From: Anaeramoeba flamelloides
Taxonomy: Eukaryota; Metamonada; Anaeramoebidae
Assembly: GCA_027625915.1 (NCBI GenBank)
Contig: JANTQA010000047.1
Location: 3,286,001 to 3,350,000, forward strand
DNA length: 64,000 nucleotides
Reading direction: 5' to 3'
Of the stretch, positions 36,970 through 49,900 are shown piece after piece; the stretch's first letter is position 1, and each line of letters starts with the position of its first letter. The translations under genes were made by a program, and so were the position numbers. The notes beneath the pieces were generated by a model. That model did no database searches, was not told where the DNA came from, and saw only the letters and a list, made by a program, of their open reading frames with translations.

Positions 36970-39900
36970 ATGGACTTTTTTCATTTTTATAATTTTGAGA
37001 ATAAAGATTATACAACTAGCTTTTATTTTAATGAATACATTATCTGTGAGACAAAGAAAGTTACTGTTAAACCAAAAAAAAAGAAAGCTTTCAAACAAAT
37101 GATTGCTGACATCATACTTACATCCCACCGTATTATATTTTTAATAAACAACTCTTCAAATGAAAACCACTTTATCTCCCATCAGCAAATTGTTAAATAT
37201 GAACACATTGAACAAATCATACGAAGAAATTATTATGTTACTTTGGATTTACGATCAAAAGAATTTTCAGGCACTCAAAGCAACCAAGAAAATGAAAACA
37301 AGAGTATTGGTCTTGGGAGTTGGATAGGCAGGAACAAAACAAAGAACAATTTGCAAATAATTTGTTCATTTCCACAAAGACAAGAAGCAAAAAACTTTTA
37401 TTCCTTTCTCCAAGAAACACATTTAAAAGGAGTTTGGAAAACGATCATTAACCACAATGAAAATAATAATAATAATAATAACAACAATGAGAATAGGAAT
37501 AATCAGAATAGTAATATTGATAATAATAATAACGAGGATAAGGCTAATCATAACAACTTAAAAATTGAGAACCAATTTTCAAAACGGGTTGGGATTGGAG
37601 GGTTAATCAACAGAGAGAATTTTCGTCAAAAAGAAAATAAAAAAATTATTAATAATTCATTTTCAGATCTCGAAACACTAATAAATTCCGCAAAACAAAT
37701 GATCAAAATTGCAGAAACATTAAAATTCCAATTAATAAACGAAAAAAAGCAATTCCAGTCTGAAAAGGAAACAAAAGAAAACGAACATTTTGTAACAGAG
37801 CTCAGACATATGCTCGCATCTATGGGTGAAATTAACCACGTCACAAAGCAATCCGGTGAAGGTCAGCTTTTCTTTACTCGTTTAGCCAAGCAAACAGCCG
37901 AATTGTTAACACCAACAGTGAACAGAATAGGGACGCTGACAGTTATGGATGCGTATTGTTTCATAAACCGTGCAAGAGGTTTGCATTTTTTTTATTTTTT
38001 TTTTTTGGGATTACCAATAAAGAAATTTTTATTTTTTAATAAGACAATTGAAAGGGTAATTTTAAAAAAGTGTTACTAAAAAATTTTGTAAATAATACTA
38101 TTTGTTGTAAATATACGGAAACAAAATTTTCATTTAGTTTTCCAATAAATGTTTTTTAATTCCTGTAAAATTTCATTGTTTATAATTCCTAAATCTATTT
38201 AGTATTTTAATTTCCCTTTGATTATTTGTTTAAATTATTGAGATGTTATTATTTGGAAAGTAGAATGTAAATTTTGATCTTTTTATTTTACAATCACCAG
38301 TACACTACAAATCTGCCTCTTGAAGTTTGTACTCTATTTATAGACACCTTAGAAAAAAATTTTGTACACTTTTTTAAAGTGATTAGACTCTCATTTTTAA
38401 GGAGCAATTAAAATATCAAATAATTATAAATTAAAAGAGTATTTTTAAAGAGATTATTATGAAAACTTCTTTAAAATACTTCTAACTGTCAAATATAACA
38501 ACCCATAAATTCCAAAAACACCCATAATTCAATTTTTTTGTTCAATTGAAAATATTAACGAAAATTGAAAAATAAGATTTTTCGAAAAAAGTTTGGCATT
38601 CAAATTTTTTTTATAAGATTTCATAAAAAATCATCTTTGTTATTGGATCTATTAGTGAATTGGAAATATGAAATTAAGTGAAATGTTAATACTGGTTAAA
38701 TCAACATCTATTAGATCTATTTCAAAATATATAAACCCCAATTCAAAATTTTTAACACACCAAAATTTGATTTGTGAAAAAAAAAACTTATTTAATCAAT
38801 TAAAGAAGAAATACCAAATTAGAACCATTCGCTAATTGGAATGTTAACAATTGTTTATAAATTACAATACTCACAAAACAAAAAATAAATAATTATCAAT
38901 ACAAATAAATCAAGGGTGTTTTAAAATTTTGGAGAGAGCAAAACAAAAAAATACATTGGTAAATTTTTTGAAATTCTATTAGGAATATTGATCGATCAAA
39001 TGGTTAGATAATATGAATTAGAGCAGTGAAAAAAATACCGGACATGAAAAAAATCTCGGACAAGATTTTTAATTGTGAATATTAGTAAAATTATTGTGTA
39101 ATTTCATTTATTGACAATCAAATTCCTTTTTTTAAGAATCAAACTTTTTCAATTATAACTCCCCCACTTATTAGAATGATGATTGATGAAATCACACTTG
39201 TTCAAAACACCATTCAATCAATCAAAAAATAAGAAGAAAAATTATCTTTTTCCAAACTCTAGTAAACCTCGATAAAACTCGATTGTTTTTTGAAAAAAGT
39301 TGATCAACATTAGGCTATCAAACAATTACTCGAGTATTCTAGAGACACCTTACTTTGATGGACTTTAGGTAGGTTTATTACTAATCTCATAAAAAAATTG
39401 GTTATTTATAATAAGGAAATAATTGAAATTACACAATAATTTTACTAATATTCACAATTAAAAATCTTGTCCGGGATTTTTTTCATGTCCGGTATTTTTT
39501 TCCCTACTCTAATTTTATTTGAGTTCTTCTATTTGGAACAACTCAACTTTAGCATAATATCAATTGTTGAAAAAAAATTTTGATCCAACGAAATAAGTTA
39601 CGTAATTCAAAAAAATGAAATGAAAACAAAAACTCAAAGATGAAAAAATGATTTTCATATTTTACAAAAATCACAATCTTTCCCAATTTGAATGAAATTG
39701 TATTATTTTGATTCTTTGGAACATTTTAGCTGTGTGGTAAATTTTGAATTTTAGTTTACATTAAAATATTTCTAAAAAATAGAAAAAAAAATAGAAAAAA
39801 AAATAGAAAAAAAAATTTCATACTTTTTTTGAGAAGCCATTATACTGCCAATTTCAATAAAAAAAAAGTGTAATTCGGATAAGGACGCAAACAATTTTTT

Positions 39901-42900
39901 AGACAATATAACATAGTTATAAATTTTCCATCCATTATTGGTAATTTTGTCGAGATTAACCCTCTTAGGAAAATAATTTTTAAATTCAAAAAGAAAAAAA
40001 TAATCACAGATTTTCACCCACTTGAAAAATATCATATAAAACCGAGATCTGAAATTTTAATATCTTTTAAAAATGTAAAGATAGACTAACAAACAAATTG
40101 GATTATTATTAAGAACCAATAAATGATTGTTGACAATTATGTATATTTTAATATTTTTATGAGGATTACTTTTAAGAAATATATTTTCAAATTTTTGATA
40201 ATATTTTCAATTAATCAAAAAAATTAAATTATGAGTGTTTTTGGAATTTCTGGGTTTTTGATTTGACTATAAATTCAAAAAAAATATTTTCAAATTTTTG
40301 CTTCAATTTTCAATTTTTTTAAACTCAATTTGAATCAAGAATTTTATTGGTTTAAATGTAAACTTCATTTCACTCAAAGTATCCCAAGCAAAAACAAAAA
40401 ATTCACTTTTTTTAAGAATCAACCAAACTACGATTGTTTGGAAATAAGGGGAAATAATAAAATTCGGGTTATAGGTGAGATTCATAAAAATAATACCCAA
40501 ACAAACCATAAATTTTCGAAAAAAAAATGTTCAAAAAATCTTTTGTACCCTTTAATTGGAATGTTGAGTACAAAATTTCTCAATTTCTTTCGGAAATTAA
40601 AATTTTTGACACAAAGATTTTTTATTGTAAGTGAATTGATTTTTTAGAAAAATGCATAGCCTCACTTTTCTTAAAGTTTAATTTGGATAAATAAAACATT
40701 TTTTTTTTTTCAAATTGACTTTTTAAAAAAAAATAATTTTTTAAAAGAAAGAAAGAAAAAGAAAAGAAGAAAAAAAAAAATAAAAATAAAAAGATCTGAA
40801 TAAATTTGAAAAAATGGACTGATCTACAAATTGAAAAAACAACAAGAGGTAAAAAAAAAGAAAAGTCCAGGAAAGGGAAACAAAAAGAAATCGAAAAACA
40901 AACTTGAAAAAGAAAGAAAAAAAGAACAGAAATAAGAATCAAAAGAAAGAATTGAAAAAAAAAATTACTAAATGGGAAAAAATGATCAGATTTAAAAATT
41001 GAAAATTTATTTTGAGAAGAATAATGAATTAAACTAATAGAATGTGTTCTATTTATTCGTTGAAACTGAAATCCTTTGACTGGAAAAGAGTTTATATTGT
41101 AAAAAAGTTGATTTTCGAAATTTTCTTTGATCGAAAATGTTTTGAAAATAAGGTATTTCCAAAAAAGTGGAGCAATTTTTTTTTTTTAGATTTCATAAAA
41201 AACCCACTTTGTTAGTGTATCTATTTGCAAATTAGTAATGTCAAATTAAGTGGAATATTAATACCAATTGAATCAATGACTAATTGTATTTATTTCAAAA
41301 TATGTTCACCAAAAGATTTCTAAAAAATTTTGAAAAAAAAATTTGCACACTTTTTATGTAGAAAAAAAATAAAAGCCAATTACACCAAAAAAAGGGTGTA
41401 TAAAAGGGTAAAGATACAAACATCTTTTTTAAACAATAAAATACAGTTATAAATTTTCCCTTCTATTTGAAAATTTGCCGAGATTAGTCCTCTTTGGAAA
41501 CAATTATTTCGATCAAAAAGAAAAAAATAATCAACAATTTTCACACTCAAGAAAAATATCAGATTTAAAATTGAGATCAGAAATTTTAATATCTTTTATT
41601 TATATAATGTCATACTGTCAAACAAATTGGATTATTATTATTAATCAATAAATGATAAATAACAATTTTAGATATTTAAATAGTTTTATGATGATTGAGT
41701 TAAAGAAAGATATTTTTTAAAAAAAATTTTCACTCTTTTTTGAAAATAACTTAGAGTTATCAGCTTTTGAAAAATGAAAATTGAACTAAATTTTTTTTTT
41801 TAATTTTTTTTTAATTGAACAGTATTTAGTTTGATAAGAGTGCTTCTTAAATTTTCTAAAAAAACCCGAAAAAAAAATTTACCCGAAAAAATTTTTTGAA
41901 TTAAAAGTCACCAAATTCATTTACTTTAGAAGTGTTAGTCTAATTTCAAAGCGTTTTTGATTTTTTTGGTCTAAATTCAGATTTTTACAACCTAATTTCC
42001 CATTTTTTTCTTTTTTTTCAAAAAAAAATTAAAATTCAAAACTATTGGATTATTTTTTTTCATTTTTTTAGATTATGTGTTAACGATCAAGTGAAAATGA
42101 ATAATTCAATTGTAAAAAAGTTAGATCATTTTTGTCGGTCAACTTAGACAATATATTTCGAAAATATCTACAAAACCTAACTAATTTTTTCAAATATAAT
42201 TTCCATGAGATCTTTAAATAAAAATTCCACAAAAACTTTCTCAAACAACACTCCAATACAATTTGTATTGAACCTAACAATTGTTTTTTGGTAGAAAAAT
42301 AACAAACAAAAAAAATTGTCAAAACTAACTATTTAACATTTTTTAAGCATTTGGTTGGGGATTTTCGATTCATAAATCCAATCAAGTAAATCCTAACCAT
42401 TTGAAAGAATTCTTCAAAAACTTCAATTCAAGGAAAAATTAAAAGAAAATCAGAATTTCTTTGAAAGGGATGTTATGATTAGGAAGACAATGTTATAATT
42501 TGGGTAACCCAAAGACCAGAAATCATAGTATATGTGATCTTCTAAAGTTAGAGTTGATTATTAAGAGTGTTTGAACAGAACTTCAGTTTTAGGTTAGAAA
42601 ATCTTGATTATTTTTCAATTTCATTTTCAAGTTGGTTAATAGCCTGTTCGAGTTTAGGTTTCTAAAATACTTAAACAGGACTTTATTTTTTCATAAATAA
42701 AATTCGAAATAAAACAATTTTTTGATCCAAATTGGAAGAAATTATGGAACATGACTTTGTAATTTAAAAAATATTGGATGAAAGGGGTTTTGAGACAACT
42801 TGATGAATTCAGACTTTGTCTGAAAAGTTTCAAAAATAGAAAACTGAGAGATATTTTTTGCTTTAAATTTTGGATTGTTTGAAATTTTTTATTGAAAATC

Positions 42901-44119
42901 TTTTATTTTTAAAAAAAAATAACTCTTGTGTGTTGTTTTTCAAATTAATGGTATTTCAATTATTAATAGAAAAAAAATTCACTTCATTTTTTTCTGAACA
43001 AATAAAGTTATTAAAGAAAAAAGTTGGGATTCGTTATGGTATTTGAATAAAGCAAATGGAAAAAGATAATAAAGTAAAATTGCTTTCCTATTTGTTGAAC
43101 AAATTTGGAATTTGCACTTTTTTTCATAAAAATCTTCTCTTTTCAAAAGTAATTAATTTTTTAAAGTAGTCAAAGGAGAAAAGTGTTTCGTTAAAGACCA
43201 AGAAAAATTCTCTCGAATTATGTGAAATGATAAAAAAAATAATTTTTTTTTTGGAAACTTGAAAAACTATTTGTATTTCTTTTTTAAAAAAAGATCATTT
43301 TTGGGAAATCGTTGGGTGTTCTTTAGGTTTTGTATTTATCTTCAAATTGCTATAAGTTGCTTAAATTTTGATTTTTTAATGAAAGATCCACAATCCAAAA
43401 ATTTGTAGATTCGATAAAAAGCTATTCCCTCTAATAAAGAAATTGAAATTAGAAAAGTGAGAAAAGGGTTCTAAGCACTTTTCTCAATTAAATGTTTTTA
43501 CATAATCAATTCTAAAAAGTTTTGTTTTCTGAGTATTCGGGTTTAATGAAAAAAAAATAAAAATATACTAAAATTCACAAATAATAAAGATAAAATAGTT
43601 GATTAATCAGATCTAAGGAGTGTGGTTCTAATTTTCTTTTGCAATTGGTGTTTTTTTCAGTAAATTTTGGACTTTCTTTTGATTATTTTTTGTTTGTAGT
43701 TGAAAAAAAAAAGTAAAAGTAAAAAGTAAAAAACAAATACCTTTTTGGGTGAGCTGATCAATAAACCAAAAAAAATCTACCATTTATTGGAAAGTGTTTA
43801 AAACTTTAAAAAAAACTCTGAAGAACAAAATACTTTCACTTTTAACCAACAATTAATTTTATAAAATCCTTTCAAAATTAATTAAGGAATAGGGGGGCTT
43901 TAAAACTATCTCATTTCTTTACAATTAAATTCTCCACTTTTCGAAAAAATATGTTATTGTAAATAAAATTCGAAATTTAAGTTCATTGAGGGTGAGACAA
44001 AAAAAAATAAGTTCAACAATCATAAAATACTCAAAACAACAAGTTAAAAAATTTCGGGTAAATTTTTTTTTCGGGTTTTTTTAGAAAATTTATTAACTTA
44101 CCGTTTGATAATTCAATGG

Positions 44120-44169
<50 letters not shown>

Positions 44170-44948
44170 ATTTTAGAGCCTTAATAAATTAAAACAAGAA
44201 AAAAAAAGGAAAATATTACCCAATATAAAAGAACTATCCGTTTTCTCTTCTTCCTTGATAAACAAATTCAATAAATACATTAAAATCCATTTTTTAACTT
44301 TTCATTCTTCCTAAAAAAAGAATAATAATAATAAATAAATTAAAATAAAATTTATATTATTATGATGTTATCTAATTCTAATAAACTTATAAACTAGGGG
44401 TTGATTTACTAACACCAAATGATTTTATTATTGCATGTGAGCAACTTGAAAAGATTAAAGCGGATATTCATTTATATAAATTTTCAAGTGGGGTCATGGT
44501 GCTTCGAAAAAACACCGAAAACGATGAAAAAATAGCAAATAGAATCAAAGAAATTATAATAAAAAATGGACCATTAACTATCTTTGAGGGTTCACAAATT
44601 TTGAAAGTTCCAGTGTGCCTTGCTAAAGAATATTTTTTACTTGCAGAAAAAAAAATGTTTTTATGTAGAGACGAATCTCTTGAATTACGCTTTTATTATA
44701 ATTTTTTTTTGTATCCTAAAATTGTTGAAAAGTCAAAAACTAAGAATACTCCAATTCAAAAAAAAACGAAAAAAAAAAAAAAAAAAAAAAAAAATTTAAA
44801 CAAAAAAACATTCCACACTGAAAATTTTAAGGTGCCGAATGATGAAGAAAGGCAGCAACGGAAAAGAAAACAATCACAAGACCTTGATAATGTTTTGAAA
44901 AAAACCAGAAATTTAAAAAAGAAGGAAAAAATGATAAATATCGATTAA
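36970..44948 (+). CDS. VPS36: ESCRT-II subunit Vps36 (EAP45)
   Basis: Vps36 links ESCRT-II to membranes and ubiquitinated cargo during multivesicular body formation. Exons are 36970-37978 and 44398-44948. Phase 1 on both sides joins INRAR-G-VDLLTPNDF (human VNRARGMELLSPEDL), so nothing is missing between them. The product is 519 residues against 386 in human. An N-terminal GLUE (split PH) domain spans about 1-165 with DIILTSHRIIFL. An Asn-rich linker follows (about 158-200). The conserved RVGIGGLINRE (human AVGIVGIERK) starts the helical and winged-helix EAP30 region, with SSGVMVLRKN and LAKEYFLLAEKKMFLCRDES. Residues 442-519 form an unusual Lys/Arg-rich tail absent from human Vps36, coded partly by a long A run (about 44768-44793). 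Donor AGAG|GTTTGC is weak, but no other site gives the conserved join. Confidence 0.94.
38585..40645. repeat. Dispersed repeat LDR-1, copy b, carrying a TIR insertion
   Basis: The longest copy of the family. Its 38790-39018 and 39510-39760 parts are colinear with about 49665-50330, while its 39840-40645 part is colinear with about 12980-13640. It is interrupted by the TIR element at 39021-39509. No recognisable transposase or other protein is encoded. Confidence 0.7.
39019..39511. mobile_element. MITE family C with long inverted repeats
   Basis: A 489-bp element at 39021-39509 flanked by TA (39019-39020 and 39510-39511). The inverted repeats are about 90 bp and nearly perfect, starting GAGCAGTGAAAAAAATACCG, with a TTGTGAATATTAGTAAAATT block further in. 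The pre-insertion site is visible in another copy of the host repeat, with a single TA at 50074-50075, which confirms a TA duplication. Inner sequence is non-coding. It is probably mobilised by a Tc1/mariner-type transposase. Confidence 0.92.
41160..41725. repeat. Dispersed repeat LDR-1, copy c
   Basis: Colinear with the first 560 bp of copy a (about 12700-13255), including AGATTTCATAAAAAA, ACCAATTGAATCAATGACTA and ACAATAAAATACAGTTATAA. It lacks the second half seen in copies a and b. Confidence 0.68.
44125..44167. repeat. (TA)n microsatellite
   Basis: An uninterrupted run of TA dinucleotides about 230 bp upstream of the Vps36 intron acceptor. Length is likely polymorphic. Confidence 0.9.
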
Positions 44949-46931
44949 TTATTTCTTTTTCTTTCTTTCTTTTTTTTTTTTTCAAATAAATTGGGACTAA
45001 AATTCTTAAATTGGATTTTAGAGCCTGTTAAATATTATTAAAAAAAAAAAAAAAAGTAAAAGAAAAGAAAAGAAATATTACCTTTTTGAAAATCGATTTT
45101 AACTAATGAAATAACCTTTTCAAATTAAGCAAATTATCTATTTGAATATTGTATCAAATTAATAAAATTACAACAATATTATATTTTTTTTAATTATTTT
45201 TTTTTTGTTTTTCTCTCAGGTTCTTTATCTTAATTATTATTATTTTTCTCATTTTTCAAAAATTCTGAAAAAATAAATGATTTATAATTTTATTAAAAAA
45301 TAATTTTATTGTGAAATAATCGAAAAAAAACAATAGAAAGAAGGGTTTCATTAAGTAAAAATAAATAATTCTATAAAATACTGTTAAATGGGGTTTATTA
45401 TGGATAAAAAAAAATGATAAATTCATTGGTATATATATTTGTGTGTAAATCTTGATAAAAGTCTGTATATTTTCTTTCGAAAAAAATTTTAACATATTGC
45501 TTTAATTTTAGATTTTTAGAGTAAAGCCCAATTACAAAAATTATCACTCTCCTGGAATTATAAATTATAAAAAAAAAATTAAATATTTGTTTGTATTCAA
45601 GAACAACTAATTATTAAATCTTATTAATAATACTCTTTTCAATTATTCGAAATTTTTAAAAACATGCTATTACAAAAAATTCAAAAAAATAAAAAATAAA
45701 AAGTAAAAAAAATAAAAAAATGAAATAATTATTGAAATGAACAGTTCAGATTTTTGATATACAAACTTTCTCAAATAAAATTTGAACAATAATATTTTTT
45801 GTTAATAATTATCTGAATTTTTAAAAGAAATTACCAAGTATTAATTTTCTTTAAAGTTTATTGTTATTTTCTAAGATTTGTATTTTTTTTGAACTTTTTT
45901 TTCTTATTAAAAAAAAAATCTCAAAATTAAAAAGTAAAAAAAGAAAATATTTCATTTTTTTTTCAAAAATTGAGATCGAAAAATTTAACGACCATTGAGT
46001 AGTAACATGGTGACTTTATGTCAATTAAAAACAAGACATAACCCAAAATGTGTTATTTATATTTTCGAAACATACCAGCCTTTTCACATAATGATAAAAA
46101 AGAATTATTAAGGGTTTTATTTCTGTTATTTTTGCTCCCCGATTGTACCTTTCACTGTTTAAAACCCATATAAAAAGTCAATGGATATTTCGAAGAATTA
46201 TAATGACAATTGTTTTGAACTTTCATTGAAAAAAATATTTTAACAAATTTTATTAAAATTTGAGTATTTTTGAAGCAAAAACATATTCAAAATTTCATCA
46301 AAATTTATCATAGGAAATATAAATGAAATTTTATTGAAATTTCAAAGCCAAAAATTTCTATGAAACTGATTGAAATTTCTTTATAATTTTTTCTTGATTT
46401 CATCGCCTTTGGACTCCTGTATTAAGTATATATATTGTTTCTTTTGAGTTATATTGGAGCTTATCTTTTAATATTCATCTCCAAATTGTACAAAATAAAA
46501 ATTTTTCAAATTTTTTACAATGCTTTAAAAAAGTTCAAACTCAAAGTTTTCTTAAAGTATTACATAAAATCCTTAAAACAACGAATTAACGAGTTTGGAC
46601 AACCAAATATAAACATTTGGTTCCACATTTTTTTTAAAAAAGATCTATAAAATAATTGAAATTAAAAAATAAATCATATCAGGAAGAACTCTTAGAAAAA
46701 ATAAAAAAAAAATTAAAAAATATTAAAGTAAATAATATATTTATTGATTTATTAAAAGAATCATGATGCACTGAATTTGCGAATTTATGTATTTTTTATC
46801 AGAAATATGTTCTTACATAAATAGATGTATTAAAAATAAAAAATGTATTAATAAATTTAAATATTAAAAATTTAAAAAAAAAATAAAATAAAATTCAAAT
46901 TCTTTGTTTATAAATGGGGGGATAATAAAAA
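44949..46931. other. Spacer between converging Vps36 and Ras genes
   Basis: The two genes end toward each other here, so the spacer holds two 3' UTRs. Only short F/I/K-rich open frames occur (for example 45256-45495 and 46435-46650), with no family resemblance. Nothing else is recognised. Confidence 0.5.
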
Positions 46932-49900
46932 TTACATAATTACACAATCTTTCTTTGATTTAGTTTTTTTACCTTTAAGAGAATTTTTTTTTTTAACTAA
47001 TCTAACACATTCGATGAATGCTTCATCAATATTAATTACTTGTTTGGCACTTGTTTCCATGAAGGGTATTCCAAAGCTTTTTGCAAGGTCTTGTCCTTCT
47101 TTTTTTGTTACTTCATGTAATTCTTTAGGCAAATCAATTTTGTTTGCACACAAGATGATTGGTACCATTTCGGAATCTTTGGCACGATGAATCTCTCCTC
47201 GGAATTCATCGATATCTTCAAATGCCTTTCTATTGTCAACAGAATATACCAACACAAATCCATCTGCGTTCATAAAATTATGTGTTCGGAGAGTGGAATA
47301 TTCTTCTTGTCCGGCTTTTAAGTTTGTTAATAAAAAAAAATGAGTTTTTGTTTTTGAAATTATTTGGAAATATTATGTTTTTAATATTAGAAATTTTGAA
47401 TAAGAAAAAAAAAAAATCAAATAAAAAGAATTGTGTTTCTTGTTTGTTCATAAAATAAGAATTAGAAATAAAACTAATAATAATAAGAAGAAATAGTTGA
47501 TATTAATTTATAAATTATTTGATAATTCGGAATTATTATATGTGTACTTCTTTTTTGTGTATAATTATTATTATTATAATAATACCAATACCAAATAAGG
47601 ATTTTGAAAAGAATAATTGTCTGATAAACTTATTTAAAAATTATCTATTTTGATCATTAATCGATCATAACGTAGAGGAAATAATTGAAAACAGTTTTTG
47701 ATACAAAATAGATAAAAATAAAAAGTATTTACTAAAATAATTATATTTGACAAAAAAAAAAAAACAACCATTTTTTGAAAATTTCCCAATATTTATTAGC
47801 TATTTTAAAACTCTGTACTTTATTTTTTTTTGGAAAAGGTTTAATTCTAGCAATCTAAAAAAAAAAAAAAAAAAAGTTACTCACTTTTTTAAAATAACAG
47901 TAATAGTAATAGATCTTACAAAAAAAAATAATTATGATTTCGTAGAATGATATGAGTTTAAATGAAGGCAAATATTAAAAAATTAGATATTTTTTTAATT
48001 TTAATTATTAATGATATATTAATATTCAAAAACTGGAGGGATGTTAATCATGAAAATTTATTTTAAGGCACTATACTAAATTAATTTAATTTTTTTTTTT
48101 ATTTTGGTATTTATTTTTTTTGTAAAATATTAAAAATTTTTATTAAAAATTCTTCTTTGAAATTACTTAATCCAATTAAACAAGGTTTATGAGATCAAAA
48201 AATAAAAATTATCATTTTTACGAATTACTGAATATTACCAAAAGTCTTTTTTTTAAAAAAGTGGTTTTTTTTTTTTTATTATTATTGAAAAAGTGTAAAT
48301 TGCATTCAAGATTACCTTATATTTAAATTTTTAAAAGAAATTTAAGCGTAAAATCATAATTTTTCACGATTATTAATTCATGAAAATAATTTCAAATTGC
48401 CTTGGTTTAAAATTAATTCATTAAGTTTTTTTTCTTTTAATTTGTTTTGAAAAATTAATCTATTATTTTTATAGGAAGGACATACTGATAAAAAATGATC
48501 AATATTTTCAAAATAATTTCCTTCTGTTCATATTTTAATCATAAAGAGCTAAATTTATTTGATTTTTATTTATTATTACATAGTATTATCTCGTTAAGCA
48601 ATTAGTAAATATCCTGAATTTTAGATTTGTTGAACTTTGCGGATAACTTGGATACCTTTGGGTTGCAAATAAAGGCTTTTGATATTTTATTATTGTGAAA
48701 TGTTCTTGAGGGGTTAAGTCAAGTGCCGTAGAGTGTCATCTAGTGTCGTATAGTGCCTAGGTTTTCCAAAATTTAAAATAATGGAGTTAAATCAAAAATT
48801 TTACTCTATTATTTTGAATTCTGGAAAACCTAACGACGGTTTTTTTTAATTTCAGAAATAAAAAATAAAAAAAAATTTAAAAATTTTCTTTTTATTTCTT
48901 AAATAAAAAAAAACCTAACAACACTTTCAACTCTTAGAATCCAATAATTCATTATATTTGTGTTTCTAGATTTCTTTTTTTTAGTTCAATTAAAACTTTT
49001 GAATTCCGGTTGATTTTATTGTTTGCTTGTTAGATTGAATAGTATTAATTTTTCTCAATATGTAGAGATAGCTTTTTTAATTTTTTTTTATTTTCTGAAA
49101 TTACCATATTTTTAATTTTGAATTCTGTTGTGTAAAATAAGAATTGGTGTGTTTCTATTTGTTTTGCATATTTCGGTAGCGCATGGATTAATCCCAAGAA
49201 TTTTAATAAACAAAAATTTTTATTTCATAATTAAAAAATTTCAAAGCCACATGTTAATTAACTTGTTATAAAAGATTTAAATAATCCAATTTACAAATTA
49301 TTGTTGAGAGAATTGTTATTAAATAATTGTTTGTAGAATTTTTGTAGGTTTCTTTTGATTTTTTCAAATTATAAACTATCTGTGAAATTTTATCCAAATA
49401 AATATCTAAATATTTAATCTTTTTAAATCCAACTGTTTCAACTTCATTAAGTTTTAATCCAAATTGAATAATAATTTCATATATTGAATTTAATTTTTGA
49501 TTTAAATAATTTTTATTTCCTTGGTTATTATTTCATTTTATAATTAAGATTAAATTTTCTCTAAACAATTGAAAATGCTTTATTAATGGTATAATTTTTA
49601 TTAAATTAAAATGTGAAATTAGAGCAAATAAAAGAAACTACAAATCAAAATTTTTTTTAAAAAAAAATCTTATTAAATAAATTCTATAAGAAATACAAAA
49701 TTAAAACCCATTGAAAAATTGAAATATTAACAATTATTTTTTATTTACATTAGAAACAAAACAAAAAATAAATAATTACCAATCAAAATAAAAAAATAAA
49801 GCTTGTGCAAAAATTTTGGAGACAAGATTTATTATGAAGGGTTAAATGTTAAAAAGCACTTAATCGGGTAATGAGAGAATTTTAAAGTGGCTCAATGTGT

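Larger units (their letters stand above)
37979..44397 (+). other. Vps36 intron, 6419 nt
   Basis: The largest intron in the window. It contains two copies of repeat LDR-1 (about 38585-40645 and 41160-41725), a complete TIR element inserted in the first, a fragment at 38098-38150 related to the inverted repeat at 63550-63756, and a (TA)n run near the 3' end. The remaining DNA (for example 41730-44120) shows no conserved frame on either strand, so I see no nested gene. Confidence 0.85.

Noticed and set aside
40330-40647. A 105-codon open frame in repeat LDR-1 as a transposase
   Set aside because: No DDE, HTH or other transposase motif is visible, and the equivalent region in copy a does not keep the frame.
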